The notes below the pieces were generated by a model. That model ran no database searches, was not told the DNA's origin, and saw only the letters and a list, made by a program, of their open reading frames with translations. From NCBI GenBank assembly GCA_008501585.1, contig QQUN01000005.1, forward strand, positions 124,001 through 188,000: a stretch of 64,000 bases of DNA, written 5' to 3'. Below are positions 18,268 to 28,991 of this stretch, piece by piece. The DNA comes from Pseudomonadota bacterium. Its GTDB lineage: Bacteria; Pseudomonadota; Gammaproteobacteria; Burkholderiales; Rhodocyclaceae. Each line of letters starts with the position of its first letter. The first letter of the stretch is position 1. The translations under genes were made by a program, and so were the position numbers.

Positions 18268-21135
18268 TCAACCGCAAGTCCCCACAGCCCCGCAGGCGGT
18301 GCAGAAGTCGCAGCCGTCTTTGCGGATCATGGAGTGGTTGCCGCATTCGGGGCAGAGCGAGCCTTGCATGAGCTTGGGTTCGCTGTCGTCGCGCGGGGCT
18401 TCGAGCAGGCCCATTTCCTGGACCGGGTAGCCGCGCTCGTCGAGGATGCCGAGCATGGCGTAGCGGTGGATGATGAGCTGTGCGAGGTAGGCCACCGTGG
18501 AGGGGAAGTTCTGCTGCTTGCGGGTGCCGGGCACGAAGGCCATGAAGTCGCCCAGGGGTTCGGGGTAGTCCACCAGCTTGCGCAGTTTCATGCCGATCCA
18601 GGCCGGGTCCATGACGCGCATGTCGAGCGACAGGATGCGGCCGAGGCCGTCCAGGGCGCGCGGGTAGTTGCCCGAGAGCCACATGGAGTAGGGGCGGGTG
18701 ACGCCGTCGGGCAGGGTGATTTCCTTGATGCCGAGGACGAAGTCTTCGCCGGTGGCCGGGTTGTTGATGTCCACGGTCCAGGAGAGGGTGCCGTCGGTGC
18801 CGGTCTTGGGCTCTTGCAGGCTGAACAGGGAGTCGAGCACCGGGGTGGGGCCTTCGACTTCGAGGGCGCCGAGCTTTTCGCAGCGGTAGTTCACCACCTG
18901 GGCGAAGGCGGCCACGGCGCCGGGTACGAGCTTTTTCTCGCCATGCGGGGGGAAGCTCATTTCGAAGGACTTCTCGCCAATGGTGCGCGAGAGGATGTCG
19001 AGCTTGAGCTTGAGCCAGCCGCGGTCATTGGCGCGCATGTCCATGGACAGCGTCTTGGCCACAGCGCCGAGGCCGCGGGGCTGGTCGGCACCGTTGACCC
19101 ACACTTCGAACGGGAAGCCGCCCTGGCCGTTGTTTTCCATGTGGCCCACGAAGAGGGCGAATTCGCCCTGCGGGGTGGAGAGCATGTAGGTCCAGGCGGC
19201 GTTGCCGTCCGGGCACTCGGGGCGGCCGGGCCAGCGCAGCGAGGAGAGCACCGGGGCGGGCAGGCTCTTGATGGAGAGGCGGCGGTTGGCGTCGGTGATT
19301 TCGACGTCGTGCGGGGCCTTCTGCTCGCTGGTGGGGGTGACGGACAGCACCGAGCCCAGCACGGAGTTGGGGCGGTAGGTGGCCAGGCCCTTGAGGCCGG
19401 ACTTCCAGGCTTCGACGTAGAGGTGTTCGAAGTCGGCGTAGGGGTAGTCGGCCGGCACGTTCACCGTCTTGGAGATGGAGGTGTCGATGTAGGGGGCCAC
19501 CGCGGCGACCATGTCCTTGTGGGCCTTGGCGGAGATTTCCAGCGCGGTGACGAAGGCCTTGGGCAGGTTGTCGACATCGCCCCCCATGTGCTTGTACAGG
19601 CGCCATGCGTAGTCTTCGACCGCGTACTCCTTGAAGGTGCCGTCGGCCATGCGCTTGCGGCGAGTGTAGGTGTAGGAGAACGGGGGCTCGATGCCGTTGG
19701 AGGCGTTGTCGGCAAAGGCCAGCGAGATGGTGCCGGTGGGGGCGATCGAGAGCAGGTGCGAGTTGCGGATGCCGTGCTTGCGGATCTCGTCCTTCACCTT
19801 GGCCGGCAGGCGCGAGGCGAAGTTGCCGCCCGACAGGTACATGTCGGCGTTGAAGAGCTTGAACGCGCCGCGTTCCTTGGCCAGCTCGACCGAGGCGAGG
19901 TAGGCCTGGTCGCGCATGAACTCGGAGATGCGGGTGGCCATGGCGCAGGCTTCGCGGGTGTCGTAGCGCAGGCCGAGCATGGCCAGGGTGTTGCCCAGGC
20001 CGGTGAAGCCGAGGCCCACGCGGCGCTTGGACTGGGCTTCTTCATACTGCTGCTCGAGCGGCCAGTGGGTGGTTTCGAGCACGTTGTCGAGCATGCGGGT
20101 GGAGGTGGCCACCACCTTGCCGAAGGCGGCGAAGTCGAACTCGGCCTTGTCGGTCAGCGCGTTGGTGACGAAGGGCGTGAGGTTGATCGAGCCCAGGCAG
20201 CAGCAGCCGTAGGGCGGCAGCGGCTGTTCGGCGCACGGGTTGGTGGCCTCGATGGTCTCGCAGTAGTAGAGGTTGTTGTCGCGGTTGATGCGGTCGAGGA
20301 AGAGGATGCCCGGCTCGGCGTGGTCGTAGGTCGAGCGCATGACCTGCTCCCACAGCGAACGGGCGCGCACCTTGCGGTACACCCACTGGCCGTCTTCACG
20401 CTGGTAGGCGCCGGCTTCCTTGATTTCGTCGGTGGGCTCGGCCTTGTGCGCCAGTTCGACGTCGCCGTCGGACTCCACGGCCTTCATGAAGGCGTCGGTC
20501 ACGCCGAGCGAGATGTTGAAGTTGGTCAGGTCGCCTTCATCCTTGGCGTGGATGAATTCCTCGATGTCCGGGTGGTCGCAGCGCAGCACGCCCATCTGGG
20601 CGCCGCGGCGGGCACCGGCGGACTCGACCGTCTCGCACGAGCGGTCGAACACGCGCATGTAGGAGACCGGGCCGGAGGCGTTGGACTGGGTGCCCTTCAC
20701 CAGCGCGCCCTTGGGGCGGATGCTGGAGAAGTCGTAGCCCACGCCGCCGCCGCGGCGCATGGTTTCGGCGGCCTGGGCCAGCGCGGTGTAGATGCCGGGG
20801 CGGCCATCGACCGACTCGGTCACCGAGTCGCCCACCGGCTGCACGAAGCAGTTGATGAGGGTGGCCTGCAGGTTGGTGCCGGCGGCGGAGTTGATGCGGC
20901 CGGCGGGGATGAAGCCCATCTCCTGGGCTTCGTAGAACTTGGCTTCCCAGTGGCTGCGCTTGTCTTCGGTTTCGACGCTGGCGAGGGCGCGGGCGACACG
21001 GCGGCGCACGGCCTCGACGCTCTGCTCGTCGCCCTTGGCGTATTTCTCGATCAGCACTTCGCCGGAGATCTCCTGCGCAACCAGCGTGGAGGCGTCGGCG
21101 ACGGCTTTTTTCGGCGTGGAGGTGGTTTTGCTCAT
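18268..21135 (-). CDS. nrdJ: Adenosylcobalamin-dependent (class II) ribonucleotide reductase
   Basis: Reduces ribonucleotides to deoxyribonucleotides using a B12-derived thiyl radical, independently of oxygen. The protein is 955 residues, in the long-form NrdJ range. Visible landmarks are [18 protein letters not shown] near residue 300, with the active-site Asn-x-Cys-x-Glu, and [16 protein letters not shown] near residue 190. The C-terminal tail has paired cysteines ([21 protein letters not shown]) that supply the redox thiols or bind zinc. The gene stands alone, with its own terminator and a 431-base upstream region. No cobalamin riboswitch was recognised upstream. Confidence 0.95.
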   Translation of the reverse strand: MSKTTSTPKKAVADASTLVAQEISGEVLIEKYAKGDEQSVEAVRRRVARALASVETEDKRSHWEAKFYEAQEMGFIPAGRINSAAGTNLQATLINCFVQPVGDSVTESVDGRPGIYTALAQAAETMRRGGGVGYDFSSIRPKGALVKGTQSNASGPVSYMRVFDRSCETVESAGARRGAQMGVLRCDHPDIEEFIHAKDEGDLTNFNISLGVTDAFMKAVESDGDVELAHKAEPTDEIKEAGAYQREDGQWVYRKVRARSLWEQVMRSTYDHAEPGILFLDRINRDNNLYYCETIEATNPCAEQPLPPYGCCCLGSINLTPFVTNALTDKAEFDFAAFGKVVATSTRMLDNVLETTHWPLEQQYEEAQSKRRVGLGFTGLGNTLAMLGLRYDTREACAMATRISEFMRDQAYLASVELAKERGAFKLFNADMYLSGGNFASRLPAKVKDEIRKHGIRNSHLLSIAPTGTISLAFADNASNGIEPPFSYTYTRRKRMADGTFKEYAVEDYAWRLYKHMGGDVDNLPKAFVTALEISAKAHKDMVAAVAPYIDTSISKTVNVPADYPYADFEHLYVEAWKSGLKGLATYRPNSVLGSVLSVTPTSEQKAPHDVEITDANRRLSIKSLPAPVLSSLRWPGRPECPDGNAAWTYMLSTPQGEFALFVGHMENNGQGGFPFEVWVNGADQPRGLGAVAKTLSMDMRANDRGWLKLKLDILSRTIGEKSFEMSFPPHGEKKLVPGAVAAFAQVVNYRCEKLGALEVEGPTPVLDSLFSLQEPKTGTDGTLSWTVDINNPATGEDFVLGIKEITLPDGVTRPYSMWLSGNYPRALDGLGRILSLDMRVMDPAWIGMKLRKLVDYPEPLGDFMAFVPGTRKQQNFPSTVAYLAQLIIHRYAMLGILDERGYPVQEMGLLEAPRDDSEPKLMQGSLCPECGNHSMIRKDGCDFCTACGAVGTCG

Positions 21136-21566
21136 GTTGTTCTCTCGTCCCTCTAGGCGTGTTCGTGCACAAATAAAACGGGCTCCAGAATAACCGGAAG
21201 TGCTGCCAAAAGCAAAGAATAAAAAACCGTTAATAATCAGTGTATTGGCAATTTGCGTTGTGCGTTAAACGTTTTGTCACATACTACATGTAGTAGCCCA
21301 TCCGAAGGCCTTGTGCAAGTCAAAATCAATACAAATCAGCTGCTTGGGCGCACTGCTTGAAGTCCGGGCTGAGTTGTATCCGGGCCTCGGCGCGGCGCAT
21401 GTCGATCGGATACGCTGGGCGTCCGGAAGAATCGCCCGTTGTAGCCACCGACAGCCTCAAGAACGCCGTGCGGCGGCCGTTATGCCCTGCAGGGAGTGGC
21501 GTGTCCGGCTACCGCCAGGCAGGCGCGCTCATTCAGACAACTGCATGACATCGCGATCCGATCAAC
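21136..21566. other. Divergent intergenic region between nrdJ and the HD-GYP gene
   Basis: A 431-base region without a credible gene. The nrdJ-proximal 150 bases are AT-rich (runs such as AATAAAAAACCGTTAATAAT), consistent with a promoter region. A perfect 14-bp palindrome lies at 21282-21295. The half near the HD-GYP gene is GC-rich with no motif I can name. Confidence 0.5.
21282..21295. promoter_or_regulatory. Palindrome upstream of nrdJ, candidate NrdR-type box
   Basis: TACTACATGTAGTA is a perfect 14-bp palindrome about 147 bases upstream of the nrdJ start. NrdR, the dNTP-sensing repressor of ribonucleotide reductase genes, binds palindromes of this general shape (CTA-x4-TAG core), usually in pairs; I see only one copy. 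Assignment is tentative. Confidence 0.4.
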
Positions 21567-22889
21567 ATGTGCCCAGACGAAGTGCCGATGGACGAAGCGG
21601 TTTCTTATGTGCCTGCCGATGAGCTGAGGGTGGGCCTGTTCGTGTTTGTCGACCTGCCCTGGTTTCGACACCCTTTTGCATTCGACCGTTTCAAGATCAA
21701 GACGGACAGCCAGATCGCCCAGTTGAAGGAGCTGGGGGTGGCGCGCTTTCGTGTCGACCCGGCACGCAGCGACATGCCGGCGCCGCCGCCAGTGGTGGCT
21801 GACACACCGGCCGCGCCTGCGCTGCCGGCCGAACCGGCGCCCGTGCCGGATGCCGACACGCTGGCCCGTCAGCGTCGTCGCGAGCGCAACGCCGCGCGCC
21901 GGGCGCGTATCGCGCGCGTGGAGCGGGCATTCGCGAGCGCCGGACAGGCGGTCAAGGAGGCCAACCGCAACCTGGTTGCCCGCCCGGGCGAGAGCCTGGC
22001 GGCCTTGAACCAGCTGGTCGGCGACATGGCGGAAAGCATGTTGTCGGCGCCCGAGGTGACGCTGCACGCCATGGCCGACCGGATCGGCGGCACCGAGACG
22101 TACTGCCACGAGCTGAATACGGCCGTGATGAGCCTGATGCTGGCCCGGCAGCTCGAATTGCCCGAGGGGCAGGTGCCGCTGCTCGGCCTCGGCGCCCTGG
22201 TTCACGACATCGGCCTGGCGGAGATTCCCGACAAAGTGGTCAAGAAGCGCGATCCGCTGACCCACGCCGAAGCGGAGCTGCGCAAGCTGCATTGTGAATA
22301 CGGGGTCAAGCGGGGTCACGAGATCGGGCTGCCGCCGCCGGTGCTGGCCATCATCGGCCAGCATCACGAGAACTGGGACGGCAGCGGCTACCCCAAGGGC
22401 GTGAGCGCCGACCGCATCCACCCGCTGGCGCGCGTGGTGGCGCTGGTCAATGAATACGACAACCTGTGCAATCCGCCCGACGTGATGCGTGCGCTGACAC
22501 CGTACGAGGCGCTGTCGGTCTTGTTTACCCAGCGGCGAAACCGTTTTGAGGGCCGTGTCTTGCAGCTGCTGGTGCGCCAGCTTGGCGTCTATCCGCCGGG
22601 CACCGTCGTGGCCTTGTCCGACGATCGGCTGGGCATGGTGGTGTCGGTCAATTCGCGGGCGCCGCTGCGCCCCGGCGTGATGGTCTATCAGCCCGAACTG
22701 CCTCGTGACGAGTCGAGCATCCTCAACCTGGCCCAGGTGCCGGAAATCAACATTGCCAAGGCCTTGCGCGCGGCCGACCTGCCGCGCGAGGTGCACGACT
22801 ACCTCAGCCCGCGCACCCGGGTGGCCTATTTCTTCGACACCGAGGTCGACCTCGAGGTCGACCAACCCGCCTGTGAGGCCGCCGCATGA
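21567..22889 (+). CDS. HD-GYP domain protein with N-terminal DUF3391-like domain
   Basis: Predicted cyclic-di-GMP phosphodiesterase, 440 residues, cytoplasmic. Residues 1-100 resemble the DUF3391 module ([19 protein letters not shown]) followed by a Pro/Ala linker. The HD-GYP core has [12 protein letters not shown] with His 213, and [13 protein letters not shown] near residue 266, so the metal-binding and GYP motifs are intact. An alternative ATG at 21588 is possible; neither start has a strong ribosome-binding site. It overlaps the histidine kinase gene by ATGA (22886-22889), which implies a shared regulatory role. Confidence 0.85.
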   Translation: MCPDEVPMDEAVSYVPADELRVGLFVFVDLPWFRHPFAFDRFKIKTDSQIAQLKELGVARFRVDPARSDMPAPPPVVADTPAAPALPAEPAPVPDADTLARQRRRERNAARRARIARVERAFASAGQAVKEANRNLVARPGESLAALNQLVGDMAESMLSAPEVTLHAMADRIGGTETYCHELNTAVMSLMLARQLELPEGQVPLLGLGALVHDIGLAEIPDKVVKKRDPLTHAEAELRKLHCEYGVKRGHEIGLPPPVLAIIGQHHENWDGSGYPKGVSADRIHPLARVVALVNEYDNLCNPPDVMRALTPYEALSVLFTQRRNRFEGRVLQLLVRQLGVYPPGTVVALSDDRLGMVVSVNSRAPLRPGVMVYQPELPRDESSILNLAQVPEINIAKALRAADLPREVHDYLSPRTRVAYFFDTEVDLEVDQPACEAAA

Positions 22890-24364
22890 GCCGCGCCGAT
22901 ATCGACTTGATGCTCGATGCGAGCACCGACCTGTTGCTGGTGGTCAGTGCCGACACCTTGATGGTCCGCCGTGCCAACCGCGCGGCGGCGGCGCGCCTTG
23001 GCTACAGTGCCAAAGCCCTGGTGGGCACGCCGATCGTCGCGCTGGCACGCGGGTTGACCGATGTCTGCTTCTGGGACGAAGTGCAGGCCGGCGGTGCCGG
23101 CATGCTGACCGACGCCGAAGGCTTGTACCAATGTGCCGATGGCTCCACCGTGGCCGTCGTGCAGAGCGTTGCGCGCGCCGAGGACGCGCTGGTGGTCCGT
23201 GCGCGCGAACATGTTGCCCCGAGCGGCATCGACGCCGCCCAGGGGCAGGTGTCGGCACAACTGCGCGCCATTCTCGAAGCGACCGCGGACGGCGTGTTGA
23301 TGCTCGACCATCGGGGGGGCATTGCCGGCATGAATCAGCGGTTGGCGCGGCTGTGGCCCTTGCTTGACCATGTGTTGCATCCGAAGAGCGATCGCGTGGT
23401 GCTCGACGCCATGTGCGCGGCGATGAAAGACGACGGCCTGCGCTTGCGTGCCCGGTTTGGCCAATGTACCGCCGCGGAGGACAGCTTTGATGTGTTGGCG
23501 CTCAAGGATGGCCGGAGCCTCGAGTGCACCGCGCGGCCGGCGCGGCATCAGGGCCAGATCATCGGCCGGGTGTATTGCTTTGTCGATGCCACGGCCCGGC
23601 AACGGGCGGCCCGCGAGCTGGTGCTGGCGCGCGAGGCGGCCGAGTCGGCCAACCGCGCCAAGAGCGAATTCCTGGCCATGATGTCGCACGAGATCCGCAC
23701 GCCGATGAACGCGGTGATCGGCATGGCCAGCCTGCTCGAGAGCACCGAGCTTGACGACGAGCAGCGCAGTTGCGTGGCCACCGTGCGCAGCAGTGGCGAG
23801 GCGCTGCTGGCGATCATCGACGATATCCTCGACTACGCCAAGATCGATGCCCGCAAGCTGAGCCTCGTGGCCAGACCGTTCTCGGTGCGCGGGCTGGTCG
23901 ACGATGTGGCGGCCTTGTTTGCCGCGCAGGTGCGCGAGAGCGGTGTGGTCTTTGAGCATGCCGTGGCCGAGGAGGTGCCCGACCTGCTGCTTGGCGATGC
24001 AGGGCGTTTGCGCCAGATCCTGATCAATCTGGTCGGCAATGCCTTCAAATTTACCCCGCAGGGCCGGATCGCCCTGCGCATAGGCGTGGCCCCGCCGATG
24101 CCCGGCGACCGCGACGCGGCGGTCCGACTGGCTGGCGAAGTGGTCGACACCGGGGTGGGCATCGAAGCCAGCGACCAGATGCAGATTTTCAAACCCTTCT
24201 CGCAAGTCGATATGTCGTCCACCCGGGCGCATGGCGGCACCGGGCTCGGCCTGCCGATCTGCCGCATGTTGTGCGAACTGATGGACGGCCAGATCGCCGT
24301 TTCGAGCGCACCGGGCGAGGGGACCTGCTTCTCCTTCAGCGTGTGCCTGGAGGCGGTGGTCTAG
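22886..24364 (+). CDS. PAS-domain sensor histidine kinase
   Basis: Soluble kinase of 492 residues with no transmembrane segment. Two PAS-like regions (about 5-120 and 125-240) precede a HisKA domain whose phosphorylated His 268 lies in [15 protein letters not shown]. The HATPase domain shows [15 protein letters not shown] (N box), VVDTGVGI (G1) and [10 protein letters not shown] (G2). There is no receiver or HPt domain, so the partner regulator is elsewhere or it acts with the coupled HD-GYP protein. It overlaps the HD-GYP gene by four bases and ends 91 bases before the hydrogenase operon; a CCGGCGCA/TGCGCCGG hairpin at 24372-24394 lies in that gap. Confidence 0.88.
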   Translation: MSRADIDLMLDASTDLLLVVSADTLMVRRANRAAAARLGYSAKALVGTPIVALARGLTDVCFWDEVQAGGAGMLTDAEGLYQCADGSTVAVVQSVARAEDALVVRAREHVAPSGIDAAQGQVSAQLRAILEATADGVLMLDHRGGIAGMNQRLARLWPLLDHVLHPKSDRVVLDAMCAAMKDDGLRLRARFGQCTAAEDSFDVLALKDGRSLECTARPARHQGQIIGRVYCFVDATARQRAARELVLAREAAESANRAKSEFLAMMSHEIRTPMNAVIGMASLLESTELDDEQRSCVATVRSSGEALLAIIDDILDYAKIDARKLSLVARPFSVRGLVDDVAALFAAQVRESGVVFEHAVAEEVPDLLLGDAGRLRQILINLVGNAFKFTPQGRIALRIGVAPPMPGDRDAAVRLAGEVVDTGVGIEASDQMQIFKPFSQVDMSSTRAHGGTGLGLPICRMLCELMDGQIAVSSAPGEGTCFSFSVCLEAVV

Positions 24365-24455
24365 CCTCCAGCCGGCGCACCGGGTTTGCGCCGGGTCAAC
24401 ATCGAAGCCGTCGGGGCGGTGCAACATCGGACTGGGGTGTCACGAGGATGTCGTC

Positions 24456-26261
24456 ATGACCCGGCTCGCGTGGGCAGACACGATGGACGAGACATTGCAG
24501 CGCTACGGCCGTCGGCCGGAATACCTGCTGCAGATGCTGATCCATCTGCAAGGCGCGGAAAACTGGCTGCCGCCGGCCGCCCTGACCGCGCTGGCCGGTG
24601 CGCTGGGCTTGCCGCGGGCGCGGGTCGAAGGGGTCGCCGGGTTCTACAGCTTTCTGCACACCCGTCCGGTCGGGCAATACCGGGTGCTGTTCTCCGACAA
24701 CATCATCGACCGCATGGCCGGCAGCCAGGCGATGATGGCCCGCCTGTGCCGCAACCTGTGGTTGTCGCCGGGGCAATGCTCTGAAGACGGGCTGGCCAGT
24801 GTCGATTTCACCTCCTGTACCGGTCTGGGCGACCAGGGGCCGCCGCTGCTGGTCAATGGCTACGCGATCGGGCGACTCGACGACGCCCGCATCGATGCTG
24901 TCTGCGAGCTGATCCGCCAGCGGCGTCCGCTGGCCGAGTGGCCGCCCGGGCTGTTTCATGTGGACGACAACATTCGCCGGCGCGATGCGTTGCTGGCCGC
25001 TCAGCTCCGGCCGGGCCAGGCTCTGCAGGCGGCGCTGGCCATCGGCCGTGCCGGCTGGATGGCCCAGATGACGGCCTCGCGCCTGCGCGGGCGCGGCGGC
25101 GCGGGCTTTACCACGGCGGTCAAGTGGCAGGCCTGCCGGGATGCGCCCGGGGCCGAGAAGGTGGTGGTGTGCAATGCCGATGAGGGCGAGCCGGGCACCT
25201 TCAAGGACCGGGTGCTGCTCAACACCTGCGCCGACCTCGTGTTCGAGGGCATGACGCTGGCGGCCTGGGCGGTGGGCGCGCAGCGGGGCTTTGTCTATCT
25301 GCGGGGCGAGTACCGCAGCCTGCTGCCGGCGCTGGAAGCAACCCTGGCGCGGCGGCGGGCCGAGGGCTGGCTGGGGCGGGCGATTGGTGGCGTGGCCGGC
25401 TTCGATTTCGATATCGAAATCCACCTCGGCGCCGGCGCCTATGTGTGCGGCGAAGAAACCGCCTTGCTCGAATCGCTCGAGGGCAAGCGGGGCACGCCGC
25501 GGATCCGGCCGCCGTTTCCGGTCACCCATGGTTATCTGGGCCGCCCGACGGTGGTCAACAATGTCGAGACGCTGGCCAAGTGCTGCCTGATTGCGGTGCA
25601 CGGTGGCGCCGCGTTTGCCGCGACGGGCACGGCGCAATCGGCCGGCACCAAGCTGCTGTCGGTCTCCGGTGACTGTGCGCGGCCCGGTGTGTATGAATTC
25701 CCGTTTGGCGTCACCATCGGCCAGGTGCTGGAGGCCTGCGGCGCGCAAGACACCATCGCGGTGCAGGTGGGCGGGGCGGCGGGCATCACGCTGGCGCCGT
25801 ATGAGTTCGGCCGGCGCGTGGCCTTCGAGGATGTGCCGACCGCGGGCGCCTTCATGGTGTTCGACAGCTCGCGCGACATGTTCGACGTGGCGCACAACTT
25901 CGTGCGCTTCTTCGCCCATGAATCCTGCGGCTTCTGCACGCCGTGCCGGGTGGGCACGGCCATGCTCGCCGATACCCTCGACAAGCTCGCCGAGGGCAAG
26001 GGCAGCCCGGCCGACCTGATCGAGATCGAGGATCTGGACCGTGTGCTCAAGCAGGCCAGCCACTGCGGCCTGGGCAGCGCAGCGCCCAACCCGGTGCTCG
26101 ACGGCCTGCAGAAATTCCGCCCGGCCTTCGAGCGCCGGCTGATGCATGCCGATTTTTCGCCGGCCTTTGATCTCGACGGCGCCTTGCGCCGCGCACGGCA
26201 GATGACCGGCCGCGACGACGCCGGCGCGCATCTGCCCCAGCAAGCGGAGCCCCCACGATGA
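24456..26261 (+). CDS. hoxF: NAD-reducing hydrogenase diaphorase subunit HoxF
   Basis: FMN- and NAD-binding subunit of a soluble bidirectional [NiFe] hydrogenase, 601 residues. The N-terminal NuoE-like [2Fe-2S] domain is followed by a NuoF-like domain. Visible motifs are GRGGAGFTTAVKW near residue 210 (FMN/NAD glycine-rich), NADEGEPGTFKDR, GAGAYVCGEETALLESLEGK, and the [4Fe-4S] ligands Cys 491/494/497 (CGFCTPC) with Cys 537 (HCGLG). The NuoE-like part reads TSCTGLGDQGP where canonical NuoE has more cysteines. The ATG has a GAGGA ribosome-binding site; an ATG at 24483 is an alternative. It overlaps hoxU by ATGA. Confidence 0.93.
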   Translation: MTRLAWADTMDETLQRYGRRPEYLLQMLIHLQGAENWLPPAALTALAGALGLPRARVEGVAGFYSFLHTRPVGQYRVLFSDNIIDRMAGSQAMMARLCRNLWLSPGQCSEDGLASVDFTSCTGLGDQGPPLLVNGYAIGRLDDARIDAVCELIRQRRPLAEWPPGLFHVDDNIRRRDALLAAQLRPGQALQAALAIGRAGWMAQMTASRLRGRGGAGFTTAVKWQACRDAPGAEKVVVCNADEGEPGTFKDRVLLNTCADLVFEGMTLAAWAVGAQRGFVYLRGEYRSLLPALEATLARRRAEGWLGRAIGGVAGFDFDIEIHLGAGAYVCGEETALLESLEGKRGTPRIRPPFPVTHGYLGRPTVVNNVETLAKCCLIAVHGGAAFAATGTAQSAGTKLLSVSGDCARPGVYEFPFGVTIGQVLEACGAQDTIAVQVGGAAGITLAPYEFGRRVAFEDVPTAGAFMVFDSSRDMFDVAHNFVRFFAHESCGFCTPCRVGTAMLADTLDKLAEGKGSPADLIEIEDLDRVLKQASHCGLGSAAPNPVLDGLQKFRPAFERRLMHADFSPAFDLDGALRRARQMTGRDDAGAHLPQQAEPPR

Positions 26262-26974
26262 GCCGCCCGACCTTTCTCCTCGATGGCCAGCCGGTGGCCT
26301 TTGACGACGGCCAGATGATTCTCGACGCCGCGCGCGCGGCCGGGCGGTACATTCCCCACCTGTGCTGGCATCCGGACTTTCCGCCTCATGGCAGCTGCAA
26401 GCTGTGCGTGGTCAAGGTGGCGGGGCGGCATGTGTCGGCCTGTGCCACGCCGGCGCGTGCCGGTGCGGAGGTCGAAAGCGATACGCCGGAGATCAACGCC
26501 GAGCGGCGCACCTTGCTGCAGTTGCTGTTTGTCGAAGGCAACCATTTCTGCCCGGCCTGCGAAAAGAGTGGCAACTGCCAGTTGCAGGCCATGGCCTACG
26601 ATCTGGAGATGACTACCCCGCGGTTCCGGCATTTCTACCCCGACCGCCCGGTCGATGCCTCGCACCCCGAGGTGTTGCTCGATTTCAACCGCTGCATCTA
26701 CTGCGAGCTGTGCGTGCGCGCCTCGCGCGAGCAGGACGGCAAGTCGGTGTTTGCGCTGACCGGGCGCGGCATCCACAAGCACTTGGTGGTCAATGCCGAA
26801 TCCGGCAGGCTGGCCGATACCGACTTTTCGGCCGCGGACAAGGCTGCCGACATCTGCCCGGTGGGCGTCATCCTCAAGAAGCGGGTCGGGTTTGCGGTGC
26901 CGATCGGCGAGCGCACCTACGACCGGGCGCCGTTGCACGAGCTTGCCATGCCAAAGACGGAGGGCAAGGGATGA
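26258..26974 (+). CDS. hoxU: NAD-reducing hydrogenase diaphorase subunit HoxU
   Basis: Electron-transfer subunit linking HoxF to the HoxYH hydrogenase module, 238 residues, homologous to the N-terminal part of NuoG. It has a [2Fe-2S] ferredoxin-like domain (CWHPDFPPHGSCKLCVVKV then ACATP) near residues 35-65 and a His-Cys [4Fe-4S] segment (NHFCPACEKSGNCQLQ). A further [4Fe-4S] motif, CIYCELCVRASRE, has its last ligand in ADICPVG. It overlaps hoxF and hoxY by ATGA at both ends. Confidence 0.94.
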   Translation: MSRPTFLLDGQPVAFDDGQMILDAARAAGRYIPHLCWHPDFPPHGSCKLCVVKVAGRHVSACATPARAGAEVESDTPEINAERRTLLQLLFVEGNHFCPACEKSGNCQLQAMAYDLEMTTPRFRHFYPDRPVDASHPEVLLDFNRCIYCELCVRASREQDGKSVFALTGRGIHKHLVVNAESGRLADTDFSAADKAADICPVGVILKKRVGFAVPIGERTYDRAPLHELAMPKTEGKG

Positions 26975-27516
26975 ACGCCCCGCGCAAACTGCGTATCGCG
27001 ACCGTCTCGCTGGCGGGGTGCTTCGGTTGCCACATGTCGCTGCTGGACATCGACGAGCAGGTCTTCGCGCTGCTCGAGCGGGTCGAGTTCGATCGCTCGC
27101 CGCTGACCGACATCAAGCACTGCGGCCCCTGCGATATCGGGCTGGTGGAGGGCGGAGTGTGCAATTCGGAAAACGTGCATGTGCTGCGCGAGTTCCGTGC
27201 CGAGTGCAAGACACTGGTGGCGCTGGGCGCCTGCGCGGTGAACGGCGGCTTGCCGGCGCAGCGCAACCATATTGATGTGGGGCGCTGCCTGAGCGCGGTG
27301 TTTCAGTCGCGGCCCGGCATGGATACGGCCGAGGTGCCGGACGACCCTGAACTGCCCCTGCCGCTGGACAAGGTGCATCCCATCCACGAGGTGGTGCGGG
27401 TCGACTATTTCTTGCCCGGCTGCCCGCCCTCGGGCGAAGCGATCTGGCAGTTCCTCTCCGACCTGCTGGCCGGGCGTACGCCGCGGGTGGCGTCGCCGCT
27501 GCTGCATTTCGATTGA
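26971..27516 (+). CDS. hoxY: NAD-reducing hydrogenase small subunit HoxY
   Basis: Small hydrogenase subunit, 181 residues, carrying a single proximal [4Fe-4S] cluster and lacking the distal clusters and Tat signal of membrane hydrogenases, so it is cytoplasmic. Cluster ligands are in [14 protein letters not shown] near residue 18, LGACAVNGG near residue 90, and [12 protein letters not shown] near residue 150. The ATG at 26971 overlaps the hoxU stop codon. hoxH begins 9 bases after its stop. Confidence 0.94.
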   Translation: MNAPRKLRIATVSLAGCFGCHMSLLDIDEQVFALLERVEFDRSPLTDIKHCGPCDIGLVEGGVCNSENVHVLREFRAECKTLVALGACAVNGGLPAQRNHIDVGRCLSAVFQSRPGMDTAEVPDDPELPLPLDKVHPIHEVVRVDYFLPGCPPSGEAIWQFLSDLLAGRTPRVASPLLHFD

Positions 27517-27524
27517 GGGCCCGC

Positions 27525-28991
27525 ATGTCAGACGAACTTGAAACCGCCGCCAACCGCCAGTCCCTGCGCCGGGTGGCGATCGACCCCATCTCGCGGGTCG
27601 AAGGCCATGGCAAGGTCACCTTGTTGCTCGACGATGCCGGGCAGGTGCACGAGGCGCGCCTGCATATCGTCGAGTTCCGCGGCTTTGAGGCCTTCATCGA
27701 GGGTCGGCCGTACTGGGAGGTGCCGGTGATGGTGCAGCGGCTGTGCGGCATCTGCCCGGTCAGCCACCATCTGGCCGCGGCCAAGGCGCTCGACTATGTG
27801 GTCGGTGCGGTGCCGGTGACCGCCACGGCCGACAAGATGCGCCGGCTGATGCACTACGGCCAGATCCTGCAAAGCCACGCGCTGCATTTCTTTCATCTGG
27901 CCTCGCCCGACCTGCTGTTCGGTTTTGATGCGCCGGTCGTCCAGCGCAACATCGCCGGCGTCATCGCCGCCCACCCGGACATCGCCCGCCAGGGCGTCGG
28001 GCTGCGGCGCTTTGGCCAGCAGGTGATCGCGGCCACGGCGGGCAAGCGTATCCACGGCACCGCGGCGGTGCCCGGCGGCATCAACCGCCATCTGGCGCCG
28101 GCCGATCGCGATGCGTTGCGTGCCGAGGCCGACACCATGGTGGCCTGGTCGCAGGCGGCCGTGGCATTGGTGCGGCGGCTGCACGCGGCCGATCCGGCGC
28201 TGTATGACCGCTTTGGCGCCGTGCCCTCGTCGCTGATGAGCCTGGTCCGCGCCGATGGCGCCATGGATCTCTACGACGGCCAGCTACGCCTGCGCGGTGC
28301 GGATGGCACGGTGCTGCGCGATGCGGTGCCGAGCCACACCTACATGGACTTCATCACCGAAGCGGTCAAGCCGTGGAGCTACATGAAGTTTCCCTATGTG
28401 ACCGACATGGGGCCGGAGGCCGGCTGGTACAAGGTGGGGCCGCTGGCGCGGGTGCAGAACTGCGACTTCATTCCCACGCCGCTGGCCGAGGCCGAGCGCC
28501 GGGCGTTCCGCGCGTATGGCGACGGCGGCTTGCAACATGCGCCGCTGGCCTACCACTGGGCCCGCATGATCGAGATGCTGCATGCGGCCGAGGTGATCCG
28601 CGACATGCTCCCCGACCCGGACCTGACATCCGGCGAGCGCATGGCCGCGGGGCCGCGGGCGGCCGCCGGCGTGGGCGTGATCGAAGCGCCCCGCGGCACG
28701 CTGATCCACCACTACTGGGTGGGCGACGATGACCTGGTGCGCTGGTGCAACCTGATCGTCTCGACCACCCACAACAACGAGGCCATGAACCGCGCCGTGC
28801 GCCAGGTGGCGCGGCAGGACTTCAACGGCAAGACGCTGACCGACGGCCTCCTCAACCGTATCGAAGTGGCGATCCGCGCCTACGATCCGTGCCTGTCCTG
28901 CGCCACGCATGCGCTCGGGAAAATGCCGCTGGTGGTGACGGTGCGCGACGCCAGGGGCGCCTGCGTCGACCGGCGGGTTCGCGGCGCATGA
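27525..28991 (+). CDS. hoxH: NAD-reducing hydrogenase large (NiFe) subunit HoxH
   Basis: Catalytic subunit, 488 residues. Nickel-iron ligands are in [11 protein letters not shown] (Cys 74 and Cys 77) and DPCLSCATH (Cys 456 and Cys 459, ending at His 462). A 26-residue extension follows His 462 and should be removed by the maturation protease once nickel is inserted. RVEGHGKV near the N-terminus is conserved in large subunits. The ATG at 27525 is chosen over an upstream TTG at 27513 because it follows AGGG and matches the family N-terminus. It overlaps hoxW by ATGA. Confidence 0.95.
   Translation: MSDELETAANRQSLRRVAIDPISRVEGHGKVTLLLDDAGQVHEARLHIVEFRGFEAFIEGRPYWEVPVMVQRLCGICPVSHHLAAAKALDYVVGAVPVTATADKMRRLMHYGQILQSHALHFFHLASPDLLFGFDAPVVQRNIAGVIAAHPDIARQGVGLRRFGQQVIAATAGKRIHGTAAVPGGINRHLAPADRDALRAEADTMVAWSQAAVALVRRLHAADPALYDRFGAVPSSLMSLVRADGAMDLYDGQLRLRGADGTVLRDAVPSHTYMDFITEAVKPWSYMKFPYVTDMGPEAGWYKVGPLARVQNCDFIPTPLAEAERRAFRAYGDGGLQHAPLAYHWARMIEMLHAAEVIRDMLPDPDLTSGERMAAGPRAAAGVGVIEAPRGTLIHHYWVGDDDLVRWCNLIVSTTHNNEAMNRAVRQVARQDFNGKTLTDGLLNRIEVAIRAYDPCLSCATHALGKMPLVVTVRDARGACVDRRVRGA

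Noticed and set aside
18121-21156. 1011-codon open frame on the plus strand opposite nrdJ
   Set aside because: Antisense shadow of a conserved gene with repetitive Gly/Val/His/Ala content and no family motif.
21136-21400. Possible cobalamin riboswitch upstream of the B12-dependent nrdJ
   Set aside because: I looked for a B12-box-like core on the minus strand and saw none; the region is AT-rich without the expected conserved elements.
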